A stretch of 64,000 nucleotides of DNA from Isoetes taiwanensis (GCA_021234155.1 JAJEKV010000341.1:174753-238752); one strand, 5' to 3'; positions 23,323-35,101 are shown, counted from the first letter of the stretch. Made by a program: numbers and translations. The notes: generated by a model not told the origin, from the sequence alone.

Positions 23323-25413
23323 TCAGTCTCCAGCAACCTTGTGACATGTGAAGACATGATTTGAACTTTCTGTTTGACCACAACCCAGGGGACACATAGG
23401 TGACACTAAGGTATCATACTTGGCCCTTTTCTCATTTGTTGGTAAGCTCTGATGTAATAATAACCATCTAAAGGTTTTAATTTTATTAGCTGTATAAATT
23501 TTCCAACCCTTTGCCATAATCTTGGCCAGTGTCTTTTCCTCACAATTCCACATACTGTTTGCCTTAGAATCTTTGTAACCTATAATTAATCTGTAAACAT
23601 CCTTAATGAGTACACCTCTTTTTTCCATTTGAGTCCATTGATTAGAATTATCACTGAACTCATCTATTGAATCCACTTTCAGCATTATCTTTTTATAAAT
23701 TTCCTTATCCACCTGAGATCCCTTTGTAATCACTGCCACTTCATCCCAATTTTTCCATCTGTTACCTTCTCTTAAGTCCTCAAACTTTCTGATACCAGCA
23801 TTATGCCATTGCATGTATTTCTGTGGATGCTTGAATGCTAAGCATCCTTCCTCTTCTGTAGCAAGATCTGGATGCCAAAACACATGTACTTCCTGACAAT
23901 TTGCATCAATAAATGGTGGTTTGTAACAAAGACTTGCCTCATTCCAAGCTTCCAAGATCCTTTTGATAGTTTTAGATGTACCTGCAATTGGTTTCACCTT
24001 GAAAAAAGCTGAATCAGGAAGTTGGTGTTTGATAGTAGGACTGCCAACAATTTGAGATTTTCCAATCCAAAACTTGACTAACTTCAGTGCTGGAGATGGT
24101 TTGGTACAATAAATAGCCCTCCACACTAATTTAGCAGCCAAAGCCTGTGCTTGAAGAAAAAGATCCTTGCATCCTAATCCACCCTTCTTTTTGTCCTTTA
24201 TTAAATCTGACCACACCACTTTATGATTACCTTGCCAGATAAACTTCCTAATAGCAGACTCAATTTTATTGTATGAACATTTATCTCCAATAATTGCTGA
24301 AGAGAAATAAATATGTGTACTACTTATGACTGCATTTGCAATTTCCACTATTCCAGCCAAAAATAAAGTAGCAGGATACTTGTTAAGTTTCTGTTTGATT
24401 CTGGAAACAATTGGCTCCCATACTCCAGCTAAATTTTTGTTTAATGCCAAAGGAATACCTAGAATGGAAATTGAGGTATTCTTATCCAAGATCTTGATAT
24501 CCTGTAAAACCTTATCCGTGGTATCCAAAATGATTGCACTTTTTTTCCTGTTCAGTTTAACACCTGAGACCTTTCCAAATTCCTCAATTGCATACAGAAA
24601 GTTTTCCAAACTTTCATCTCCATGTTTAAGAAAAACAAAAGTATCATCAGCATACTGCATAATAGTGAAAGGTTCTTAATCTTCAGGCATCTCCAATGTT
24701 TTAATTTTACCTTGTTGTTGAAGATTAATGACCATTCTGGTAACAATTTCAGCAACAATTAGGAACAAATAAGGGGCTAAAGGACACCCTTGTCTTACTC
24801 CCCTCCTACATTGGAATAGCTTAGTTGGACTCCCATTAATTACCAAGGCTGATGATGTTGTAGAGTTGAAATTCCAGATTTTTTGATACACCTCATCTTG
24901 AAAACCTAAATGCTTCATAGCTCTTTCCAAAAATTGCCAATTAATTGTATCATAAGCTCTTTGAAAATCCAACTTGAGTAACATACATTTCTGTCCAGAC
25001 ATCTCATTCCAGTGTAATCCCTCTGATGCACCAATGTAGTTCTCCAAAATATTTCTCTGTTGCAAGAAAGCAGTTTGACAGGGGCTAATAATGTTATGTA
25101 AGGTAGGTTTCAGCCTATTTGCAAGGATTTTGGCTAATATTTTGTAAGTTGCATTTGTCAAAGATATTGGTCTCCAGTCTCCAATCTGCAATGGGTTACC
25201 TACCTTTGGAATTAGAGTGATATGTCCAGCATTTATGGCAGGGTTTAATTTCTTTGCCTTCCAAGCCCCTTGCAAGAAATTTATAAGATCATCCTTGAAA
25301 ATATCCCAAACCTCTTCATAGAATTCTGGCTGAAAACCATCTGGTCCCGGGCTCTTACCTTTTGCCATTGACCTAATTGTCTCCAATATTTCCTTTTCAT
25401 CTGGTTCTTTCAA
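23323..25413 (-). pseudogene. LINE ORF2, reverse transcriptase and zf-RVT part
   Basis: Same frame as the endonuclease. Reverse transcriptase blocks in order: AKGKSPGPDGFQPEFY (fingers), ITLIPKVGNP and DWRPISLTNATYKILAKIL, LLKLDFQRAYDTINW (motif A, catalytic Asp), CRRGVRQGCPLAPYLF (motif B), then QYADDTFVFL (motif C, catalytic Asp-Asp, near 24640-24660). A TAA at 24676-24678 separates motifs B and C. The tail reads FRWLLLHQSLPTNEK...CPLGCGQTESSNHVFTCHK, a typical zf-RVT domain. The TGA at 23323 ends this segment. No RNase H domain is seen. These features place it among plant L1-clade elements. Confidence 0.92.
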
Positions 25414-25419
25414 TAGGTC

Positions 25420-26704
25420 TTAATCTTGATTAACTTGGGGATTCTGTGGGATATCTTGAAAGAATTTTTCCACCTCATCATGTTGTGCTCTGACTTCACT
25501 GAAAATCCTACTGTATTCTCCATGAAAGAAGTCTTCTATTTCCTGTTGTTTTTCTAACACTTTTCCTGACACAGTTTTGACCTGTACAATTCCATTGTTG
25601 ACCATTCTGCTCTTAGCAGTCCTAAAAAAGAAAGCTGAATTCCCTTTATCCATCTCATTGATGTACTTACTCCTACTTCTGACTGCTAGAGATTTTGCTT
25701 CATTCTCCTCGACCAATTTAACTTTTCTTTCAAGATCCTCCTCTAACTGTTGTAGCATTTGATTATCTTTATCTAGGAACAACTTACCTCTGACCTCCCT
25801 CATTTGCCCATATAATTCTTGCTTTTCTTTTCTTTTCTTCATTGCCCAATCTTTACCCCACTTTTTGATCCAAATTTTGATTATCTTCATTTTCTGTAAA
25901 AATGCCTTCATAGATTCTGTTCTGCTGACAGGAGCTAGAGTTGCAAAAAAACCTTTAAATTCTTCAATGAAACTCTTATTACTAAGAAATCCAGTGTTGA
26001 ATTTAAATGGAATATTTGTTCCTCCCTTACATGACTGAGTTCTATCCTGTAAAATCTGTGGAAAATGATCAGAAATTGAATTGCTAATATCCCCAGATAT
26101 CATAACATCATCCCATGTGTTGAGATTCCTATTGCATATGTAGAATCTATCAAGAAGGCAAAAAACCCTTTCCTCATTCTTCCTTTTATTGCTCCAGGAA
26201 TAATAATTTGAGGTAGATGGAGGAATATATGAGAAATTTTTCATCAGAGCATCCCAAGTATCCTTTTCTTTCCTAGCCATATTTATTTTCTTTCCCAGCT
26301 TCTGGTCCCATACTGGTGTATTGTTAAAATCACCTGCCATCATCCAATTGTCTATATTTTCATTCTGAATCCATTGTAGGATGTCTTTCCATTGATCTTG
26401 TCTCTCATTTGATTCAGTAGATGCATACACATTTATAATAGCAATTGTCTCCTTTCCTCTTTGTAATACTGCTACAGTCCATCTACCCGATTGATGTACA
26501 AACTTTTGAAGACAATTGAATCCCCACCATACCATACAAATGCCTCCTTTGGTGCCCTCAGCAGCAGACCAGACTGAATCTCCCCCAGGTTTAATCCAAT
26601 CATGTAATTTAGAGGTCTCAAATTGTGGAAGTTTCACTACTACCACGTATTGGAAAACTTTCATCCGATTTGACGTATTAGCTACAATAGCAGCCAAGAG
26701 CAAT
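25420..26704 (-). pseudogene. LINE ORF2, endonuclease part
   Basis: An APE-type endonuclease that would nick target DNA for target-primed reverse transcription. Visible blocks are TKGGICMVWWGF, IINVYASTESNERQDQW (the Y-A-S loop), MMAGDFNNTPVWDQK (the G-D-F-N catalytic motif) and ISDHFPQIL (the S-D-H motif with catalytic Asp-His). They are followed by a basic linker rich in Lys/Glu. The frame continues into the reverse transcriptase across one TAA stop at 25420-25422. The conserved first strand (N-C-x-x-W-N) is only partly visible as NCSW in another frame, so a shift near 26690 is likely. Confidence 0.87.
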
Positions 26705-26706
26705 TC

Positions 26707-27577
26707 TTGGGGAATAACAGATATGGACGTCGAGGCTTGGTTGATGAAATGAGAGAATACGGGAATGTCTATGACATGAAGGAAAAAAATAAAGGTAGGG
26801 TGGCCAGAGCTAACTTGAAAGGAGCAGCCAAGATTTGTTGGAAGGGCTATGCCAAAGCCCATGGACTAAGCAAAGACAACTGTAAATTCAAGAAGTTCAC
26901 CAAGGCATTTAAATGCCATTATGCCCCCAGGGCGCATAAGTGATATATGATGCTGATGTTCTACAGGCTTGAGCAGGGAAACAAAATGGTGCAGAAGTAC
27001 ACCGAGGAATTCATGAGACACAGGCTCTATGTGCCGAAGTTGAGTAAAAGACATGCAGTAGAGGGTTATATAGAGGGCCTCAACGATGAAATCAAAAAGC
27101 TTGTAAGAGCTATTAATCCTAGAACAGTATCGGAGGCAGAATCCAAAGCTATAAGCTTGCAGGGAGTAGGATCCCAAGACAATGGGCAAAAGTAGAATAA
27201 TTATGATAAAGGAAAAAGCTCAGGAGCTTATAGTCCGAGGGCAACCAACCCAGCACCTGCTAAAGATCCTTACAATGGCAACTATGGGAAGCAGGATAAA
27301 AAGGTCAGATTTGAAGATAAGGGGCAAGGAGGAAGATCGACCTACTCAAAAGGGATAAAGTAGTTCCTTCAGTCTATCCTTCAGGAAAAGAGGCAGGAAC
27401 GGAAGCAGTTATGTTTCAGGTGCTTCCAACCAGGGCATCGAACATACACCTGCATTTTTGTGATGAACGCCGCCATAGCAGAACTGGAGGGATGGGAAGC
27501 TCCTCCAAAAGATGACAACGAGGACCCAAGGCCAATAGAACGTAGGAGCTGCAAAAAACCGCACCGCGAAGAATTGT
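26707..27577 (+). pseudogene. Ty3/gypsy gag remnant with zinc knuckle
   Basis: A single plus-strand frame with three stops (26944, 27193, 27361). It reads WKGYAKAHGLSKDNCKFKKF and later YRLEQGNKMVQKYTEEFMRH, RAINPRTVSEAESKAISL, which is the retrotrans_gag pattern (F...F...L.QG...V..Y..EF). A zinc knuckle CFRCFQPGHRTYTC, C-x2-C-x4-H-x4-C, lies at 27412-27453. Gag forms the virus-like particle and its knuckle binds the RNA. Nothing of protease or later pol follows, and no LTR is seen beside it. It lies head-to-head with the LINE, which probably inserted into or beside the parent element. It is unlike the gag-like region of the 6.6-18.3 kb element. Confidence 0.85.
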
Positions 27578-27639
27578 AATGTAGACAATGACAACGGCAC
27601 TATGTGTTGCAAGAAGTGATAAGGACCCATAAAACATTG

Positions 27640-30182
27640 ATTAATGAATTACATGATTCAATTAATTATCCTTAGTAATATTGTATTGTTATTATCTTAC
27701 TAATTGCACGTCTAACTAAGGCATAGTAAATGCGTTAGAATGTTGGATTACGATATAAATACCTATATTATACTACCACATCACTAGTGACCTGTACCCC
27801 ACCCCAACAGAGGGTTGTACCATGAGGATTGGAACTTGTTATATTGCACATGTCCCTATAAACATGTGCATATAACCCCCTATTGCCACGTGCAAAACCC
27901 TAAGTGACCTTTTAGATTCCAACCCTAAAAGCGTAGTGCTAAAAGAGCCTGGAACTCTAAAAGAGCCTGGAACTCTAAAAGTGTCCTTTTCAGATTCCAG
28001 TCTCCAGAGCATGTATTGGCCAAGCCCGACCCATTCTGGCATGCCAGCAATCATGAAGCTCACATTCCCAAGCAGATCGTCGAGACTTGGCTATCTCAAG
28101 ATGTTCAGTTCCTATACGATCTGGGACTTCGTATATGGGCAGGGACGTTACAATTGGAGATACAATTGTGTTCAAATATGGCTAATATAGTGGTTGTGTT
28201 GTAGCTGCGGGAAGTTAGAGTTGCCAATCCTGCAAACAAAAATTCTCATGAGAAGCTACAAGCTATTTGACTAGACAACTAGCATTCACATAATTTTAGG
28301 AATTGATATTAAATTAAATTTTCTCGTCTATGGAGATAAAAAGGCTTATGGGGCTTAAACAATAAATACATAAGATACACATAGATCTACATGTTGTAGA
28401 GAATTGTTCTATACATACAAATATCATGTCATATATAAAAAGTAACTGACTAGAAGACAAGAAATATTGACTATTTGCCTACATGTTTTTAGTAGAGGCA
28501 CAAACTGCAAAATAGAGAAGGCAAGAAAAGTTGGCAGCATGCCCTGAGCAACACTCATCATTCTTAAATATATCTGAGCAAATATGACTTTTTTTGAGCA
28601 AATGAGACTGCCTAATTGTTATTTTTTGACTATTTAATCTGTTAGCAAAAATTGTCTCTATTGGAAGCACTTTGTTGTACAATTTTTTAGACGATGAAAG
28701 GCATTTGGGAGGACAGAATGTAAGTGATAGTTCTTTGCAATCATAACATCTGAAAAGCTTTAGTACATGGGTATATTAAGCAGTAATTCCATGTGTTTTG
28801 CATGAAGTGAGTGATAAATGCCAGGTCCTAGGTTTATCTTATTGCATGTGTTTCCATCTTGCAGGTGCCTCCGCTGCATGTGGCTGATATCACAACAATC
28901 TTCATTTTCTTTCAGATGGTTGCATTCTGATATGCTTTTATGCATACAAAGATGAAAAACCTAATCATTTACTTCTTTATTTTAATTTTTCCCATGGTTA
29001 TTCCTAATTGACAAGTTGCTCTGTAAACACTCATGGCAGAACAGAGACTCGGTTCAGACATTTAGGGCAAGGATGTCCCCATTGATTTTCAACTAATTGG
29101 CATTGACATTAAATCATTCAAGCTCAGAGTATCATCAAATATTTTTCCTTTCTCCAATCACAAATTATTACCAACAAATCCATGTCGTAGCTCATATAAG
29201 ACCTAGCGAGAATCTGGTACTGTTCAAATGGTCGATGAATCTTGCCCTCAGAGATATCCTATACAGTAAAAAATCCTCGAAAAGGTTGTTTTGTTTTTTG
29301 ACATCAGAGATGCGTTGGACGGGTCATAATCCAAGGTTCTGTTTTCAAGCATGGCAACAAAAGATTTTGCCGGAGTAAACTACTGCACCCTATCTCTTGC
29401 TTTGATATTTTTGGCTTGATAAGATCCCTCTTTGTTCTTCATGCTCGTCATACTTCATCTACAAAAACTTCATTTTCGAGAAGCAGGTAAACCATCAAGT
29501 ATTAGATTTACATATTATCTCTGATATTCGAAATATTGTTCTTAAGATGCATGTGACTCCTAAGTTTTAGGACTCAACAAAAAGTCTTAGATGCAAAAGT
29601 TGGAATAATACAGTTTCTTTCTGCTTTGCATGCAAAAATTTCATGAAAGCTGGCTACGCTTCTCCTTGTCTTTGCTATTGAATGCCTAAGTGGATTAGGC
29701 TGCACTCTTTTGGCAAGAATCAGGAGAATATCCAATTCTCTCGTATTTGATGTTGAGCATGGCTATTGTCTTACCTTTTGTTGAGAATTGGGATCTTTGC
29801 TATTATGGTCTCTATCTAGGGGCTTCAGAGCCTTTAAATCCCTTCACATGTAAGCACATTCTTCTCAAACCCTCACAAATTTGTTTCACATCTTAAGCAG
29901 GTCATATTTACTATGGGTTGTAAAGAACGATGAAATTAGACTCGAACATGCAATGACATCAATAATAACCAAGTAAGGCATGCTCTTTCTTTATAAAAAT
30001 TCATGGTCCAGACATTGAAGCTAATTGTTAATGCAAATAAGATTGGGAAAACTTATTAACTAGATACAATGAGATATTACTATCCTTTTAGATTTTAAAT
30101 TTGTTTCAAGTTAGTACGGAACCAAAACTTTGCAACACTCAAACTATAGAAGTTTGTTTCCTCTCCTCATATAAACTATGAT
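27640..30182. other. Unassigned region
   Basis: No recognisable coding segment. A 20-bp unit 'aaagagcctggaactcta' is tandemly doubled near 27942-27978. The rest is AT-rich with short overlapping frames. Some of it may be former intron sequence of the carrier pseudogene that follows. Confidence 0.4.
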
Positions 30183-30800
30183 GCTGGCTGCTATCTGTCA
30201 TTGAAGTGGTACCATCTACTGATCCCGAATTTTGTTGTATATGAGACTCTAAAATATTGGGTTATAAAAGGTTCTGCTCTGATGCTAAGGATGATTCTGA
30301 ATTCAATGTAGTCCCAAAGCTAGGATGTGATGCTATAGCTGGAATAGTCGGTCGCAACAAGCTTCAAGGGCAATCTTATGGTTCTATTGACAATAAGCAT
30401 GTTTAGAAAATACAGAGCTTAACCCGTTCTTCAGTTTTATATTGGAGCTTGTGCTGGTATTATTGATATGCCTGTTACTTATCCATTAGATATGGTCAGA
30501 GGGCGTTTGATAGTTCAGACGACATCCTCTGGAGAATATGCAGGCATGGTCCATGCAACCCCTACTATTGTAAAAGAGGAGGGCTGGAAAGCATTATACA
30601 AATCCTAGCTGCTATCTGTCATTGGAGTGGTACCATATGTTGATCTCGAATTTTGCTATATATGAGATTCTAAAATATTGGGTTGTAAAAGGTTCTGCCT
30701 CGACACAAATGATTATTTCTATTGTTGTATTGTTTTTGTGCAGTACACATGATATGGAAGAAGGTTTTGATATTGTGCAAGTGTATCCATTGAGGATTTC
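30183..30800 (+). pseudogene. Mitochondrial adenine nucleotide carrier (ADNT1-like) pseudogene, rearranged
   Basis: ADNT1 exchanges AMP/ADP for ATP across the inner mitochondrial membrane and belongs to the mitochondrial carrier family. Here 30432-30600 reads GACAGIIDMPVTYPLDMVRG with RLIVQTTSSGEYAGMVHATP and IVKEEGWKALYKS, which includes the carrier signature P-x-D-x-x-R (here PLDMVR). It is followed, after a stop, by LLSVIGVVPYVDLEF (expected LPSVIGVVPYVGLNF). A second, separate copy of the last block lies upstream at 30187-30243 and continues into DAKDDSEFNVVPKLGCDAIA, the start of the third carrier repeat. So the order is scrambled and part is duplicated. Stops (at 30606, 30660) and frameshifts (near 30430) make it non-functional. 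The ADNT1 subfamily call rests on the VPYVGLNF/ELTVV..L.CGAIAG context. Confidence 0.82.
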
Positions 30801-31077
30801 CGTATCTTGAATCACAGCTACACCAACTGAAATCTTTTCAGGTTGCTTCTTCATAATGCACCTTCATAACCTGCAATATAGCACAATAATTGGAGCATGG
30901 AATTTTGCAAATGCTATATTCCAGCCTTATAATGATTGTGTATGGCTATAATAAGATAAGCAACATCCAATGTCCTGATTATTCATCATTCTTCTATATC
31001 GAACATTGCATGACGTTTTGATGTAACAATGGGTTCTATGTATCCTTCCAAGTCTTTCTACATTCTTTAATGTAGGC

Positions 31078-31534
31078 ATGGATTGGGATCAACAAATATA
31101 TATTAATATTAAGTCTAAAAATGTTAATAGGCAGATACAGAATCAGTTGTTCCTTTCCTCGCAAAGAACAATATTTGCTACTCAATTCTTTAATGTCCTG
31201 CGGACTGTACTGAACCAGATGCTCTCTTCTATTTCGTCGCAAAGAACAACATTTTCTACTCAATCCTTGAAACTTGAAGATTCCAAGAAGATTCTTAGTA
31301 TTCGATCACGTTGGCTCCAACTGCGACAGAATACTGCCAAAGCACTACTCATTAGAAAGCTCTCGACGAGAGGAATCCAAGGCATGGGCCGCACCTTCAT
31401 CCGACCCCTCTACTGCAAGCTACATGCCTTTGAAGGTGATTAAACAGAAGGAAGCTTTTAGAAAGTCCACTCATAAAATGCTTTGCCACCTCACTTCCTT
31501 TTTATTAATGAGGGTGCCTCTTCACCTCCTCTAA
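31078..31534 (+). pseudogene. Coding-like fragment, family not recognised
   Basis: Two overlapping plus frames (31078-31443 and 31274-31534) look more protein-like than their surroundings. The second reads SSRREESKAWAAPSSDPSTA then SYMPLKVIKQKEAF, with a composition like a real protein tail. Within the first, 'LSSQRTIFATQFF' and 'ISSQRTTFSTQSL' show an internal duplication of ~80 bp. I cannot name the family. It may be a captured or retrotransposed exon, or part of the same scrambled region as the carrier pseudogene. Confidence 0.35.
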
Positions 31535-31999
31535 AAAAACCAATTTAATATTAAAAAGTTAATGGCTGGGATTTATCCTCACCTTTTGATCTCACAGTCA
31601 AGATCTACTGCACCAAATTCACTTTTTGGCACCTTCCTTGCACTTTCCTCATAAAAATTAAGGGCTAGGATTTATCCTTCCCTTTCGATCCAACGCACCG
31701 GGGATGTGGTGCATGCCCCCATGCATGCCAATGTATGTCCATCATGGCCATCCATGCACCACATGAGGTGGCATTATCCTGGCCTTCCATTTCATGATTG
31801 GACGACTAGGATGAATCTATATGAACATGCCCATGGGATGGCAAAACCACATTCTAATACCTGTATATATATTAACACATAATAATGTCAATTTAATACT
31901 ATTTGTCCTACTTTTTGATAAACCTGGCCAAGTGCATGTCCTTGGGTATGCATGTCATCCTCTTGGCGTGGAGTGCACAAGGCAGGGAGTCTTGAAAAT

Positions 32000-32454
32000 G
32001 TTGGACGACTTCTTGTTCCTGTAGCTTCTTGCACGGTTCAGAGTATATCGTCCGTTACCTGTTTGCTTTTGTCGAATTCATGCAATATCTCACGAACCCA
32101 CCTTGCAAATGCCGCGTGGGGTATCAAAGATCATAGCTTCTTTGGAAGTGTCGGATCTCCCAATAGCATGGGCAAAGATGGAGTCGCGCATGCGCTTCAT
32201 CAGCTTCTTGGGCAGTGGGGTTTTTCTGGGGGAGGTTTTAGAGTGTTCTCTTTAGTTGGCCTCCCACCTTCTACATACCTGAACCTTGTAGTACTTTGAA
32301 TATGCATCATACATTTTTATGTATGCCTTGTATTCCGCCAATTTGCGCTTAAACTCCCTGTCCTGAGTTAGGGTGTATGCCTCTCGAGTGGTCTTGCCTC
32401 CCTTCTTGCTATCGAGCTCAGGCCAAGCTGGAAAAGGTGGTGGTGCCTCCAGAT
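32000..32454 (-). pseudogene. Coding-like fragment next to an LTR piece, family not recognised
   Basis: The minus strand has one frame from 32454 to about 32120 with a single stop. It begins NLEAPPPFPAWPELDSKKGG and continues TREAYTLTQDREFKRKLAEY, KAYIKMYDAYSKYYKVQ, then, after the stop, KKLMKRMRDSIFAHAIG. After a frameshift it reads AFARWVREILHEFDKSKQ. A CAG|GTATGT at 32278-32283 (minus) looks like a splice donor, with a CCCCCAG acceptor about 60 bp on, so a short intron could remove the stop. It is either a host exon pair or an element-coded protein. The neighbouring LTR fragment has the same orientation. I do not recognise the family. Confidence 0.45.
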
Positions 32455-32456
32455 TA

Positions 32457-33745
32457 TGACATCCCCTACTTCGTCTATGATGCTCCTATCATATCCGAAA
32501 CCGGAGTTCATCCCCTTGGCAATCAAGTTGACAGAGGCCGTCCACCTAGCACCCATCCCTTGACAAGGAATCAGTGAGGAAGAATGGACGTGTCATTCAT
32601 ACCATCTTCCCTCGAGACCGTCCTAGCTACGGAAGCGTAAATAAACATGAGAACATGACATCAAATGTAAACAGCTCCACCTCGAAGGGTGGCTCACCAT
32701 AGCATACATAGGAAAGCACATCAACAATGCCATCATAGGGGAGATCCTACCCAAGACTCATACTCAAGGTGTATGGACTGACGGCTTGGGTCTCCAGAAG
32801 TCATTGTAGACAGAATTCATGGCAATGGATTGGGCTGGCATAGGAACATGGCTGTTGGGAAGTCCTCTTCATCTGCCCCTCCTGTGCATACTTTGCAAAA
32901 TGGATTGAAGAGTCTTGGGACTGGACCGTAGTCTGCCGAGTGCATAGCCAAGGGGGCTACTACTGGGTTTCATCTCCCCAATCCCGATGAGGCAGGAGGG
33001 GATCACCCCCCCTCCAGAGGTATGCATGCCCATCACAGGCGGCTAGAGGGCCATTGCCCATCTATGACTTAAACCTCATTGAAGGCAACACATTACCCAA
33101 GTGATGTCGAGCCCATGCCTTGCCCACATGCAGTGGCAACCTATTAGGCCGAGCCCGCTAAGATCCCTGGTAGGCTTTACACACTAGAGGGATCAATATG
33201 CAATGGGACATGTCCTCCTTATCCACCAGTCTAGCCTTGCCACTCACAACCAGGCGGGCTCTTATGCACAGACCGCATTAAATTGGGAATTAATGAGGCT
33301 ATCTAGATACATCAACTACTGAAGCTTTCAGGGTCTCTACCCCCTTCCCAAGACACAGGAGTGCGCATAGAATAGAACATCATCACATAGACTGAAATAC
33401 ATAATAACATCTAATCTGCCTACCTAAACATACATGGTTAGGTTCCTTTGTTAGGGCTTGTGATCTTAGAATCTATAACGCTGTTAAGGCTAGTTTAACA
33501 TGCTATCCCAGCTCATTGTCGGACTAAAAGTCAGCATTGCACAACAGAATCAATGTTTAGCTGACCCCTGGCTTGCTTCGGCACCTCGAATCGCGTCCAT
33601 GCCTTTGCTTGGGTCGAAGGCAACTGAACCTGGAGGATCTATTGTGCAAAGGCGGCGTCTGGCAATGCAAACTAGCATTAGCTTGGCCGGAATGGCCCAA
33701 GGAAGCCGAAATGCGAAAATGGAAAAGGTTTAGAGTTTCTCCTTT
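32457..33745 (-). repeat. Diverged, truncated LTR of the 6.6-18.3 kb family
   Basis: It starts TGACATCCCCTACTTC and follows the left LTR (6592-7920) block by block, for example 'ggcttgggtctccagaagtcattg' and 'aggcggctagagggcca', with many more differences than exist between the two LTRs of the complete element. The last ~270 bp (with the TATA-like site) are missing and no PBS is next to it. It is a remnant of an older insertion. Confidence 0.85.
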
Positions 33746-35101
33746 TGTTCCTTTTACATGACCTTTTAGATTCTCAGTGTTATGGGTAGGACATTAGTGC
33801 AGATTTTACAAGATCATGCAAGATGTAGGCTTGCCTTAAAGATAACGTACTTCTTGTAGGAGAATGTAAGGTTCCGGACCCCTTTATGTTGCTAGAAAGT
33901 ATTGGCCCATGCCATGAAACAAAGCTCTAGAAGCTCAAGTTAACATTGTTCGTTTCTGTAATTCTTAATTTGATAAGTATGCTCTTATTCATTTACATTT
34001 TCCATTTGCCCAACTTTGGAGGTTAAATAGATAATGAAATTTATCTGGTTCCTTATGGATAGTAGCTCCGCTCTATAGCAATTATGTAGCTAGATTTGGC
34101 AATCTGATAGCTTTTTAGAAGCTTGCAAACATTTTAAAGATGCCAATGTTGATGAGTTAGCTATGTTATGCAATGCAGTGGACAATCTTTGCCTACAATT
34201 TTAAGATTAGTCCATTATTTAGTACTAAAAGGGAATGCCAAGTTGCATGTTTGGTCATTGTATTATATTGGATGCAGATGTTTTATGACATGTTCAGTTG
34301 GCCAGTATTCAGTTTTTTGTTTTTTCGATTCTTTAGGTGCGAAAATGCATGCTTTCTACAAGAATAGAGGTAACCATTTTGTCAAGTTTGTTCAATTGCA
34401 TGAAAGCGTGTCCAAATAAGAGCTGGTTCTCTTTGCTTCATAATTAGCACCAAGACTGCAATACAACTCAAATATTATCTTATTATATTTTCTCCATGTT
34501 TGCACGCAACAGTGAGGAATTTGCATTGTTTCCTTTTCTGCACCATCACAAGAACATGATTAACACTTTTATGCTTAAAACTAAGAAGCATGCGACCATT
34601 GAGAGATGTCTAAGCACGGCAATGCACGTGATAAATAGTGTTAATGTAATCTATCAGAAGTTTAAAATTTTATCTACTTTTTACTTCTTGCTTCATTCCA
34701 TTTCCATTTTGTAGCAGCAGGATTTGTCTGCCGCTATTAGATGTTGAACCCATTTCATCATCTACGAGAGTTTGTCATATAGGGTTTTGCAGAGTTTATG
34801 GTTGTGGCAGATTAGGAGTTTCTTGGATCAGGATAACTGCATAGGTAAACTTGGAAAATGACATTTTTATTTTATTTTGACGAGATATTTTTAGGACCTT
34901 TTCCCAGCATATTTTTAGAAGCAAAACTTAACTTTCCTTCAAATTGTACCACACATGTATACGACACAGGTAACAAGCAGTCTTGCTTTTAGGTCGGCCC
35001 TATATGACAGATGAATTGAATTAGTAGGAAGGTCATATTAACAAGGCACCATGAAAGTTTGCAAAAGGACCTAAAGGAAGGTTAAGCCTAAATGTGTGTT
35101 A
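33746..35101. other. Unassigned region
   Basis: No family resemblance in any frame, and no repeat ends seen. Confidence 0.4.

Larger units (their letters stand above)
22342..26704 (-). mobile_element. L1-type LINE, near full length, inactive
   Basis: On the minus strand the order is AP endonuclease (26.70-25.42 kb), reverse transcriptase (25.41-24.3 kb), zf-RVT zinc finger region (~23.5-23.33 kb) and a C-terminal tail ending near 22623, then a 3' UTR and an A tail seen as 15 T at 22342-22356. Almost all of ORF2 is in one frame, broken by three stops at 25420, 24676 and 23323 and by a frameshift near 22985. The upstream ORF1 is missing, and the endonuclease N-terminus seems frameshifted near 26690. 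The 5' end abuts a gag remnant at 26707. I found no convincing target duplication, so its true 5' boundary is uncertain. Confidence 0.9.

Noticed and set aside
22339-26760. Target duplication of the LINE
   Set aside because: The left flank 'acatgagagtggag' has only a weak partial match ('atgagagaata') near 26748, too far from the LINE end and too poor to accept.
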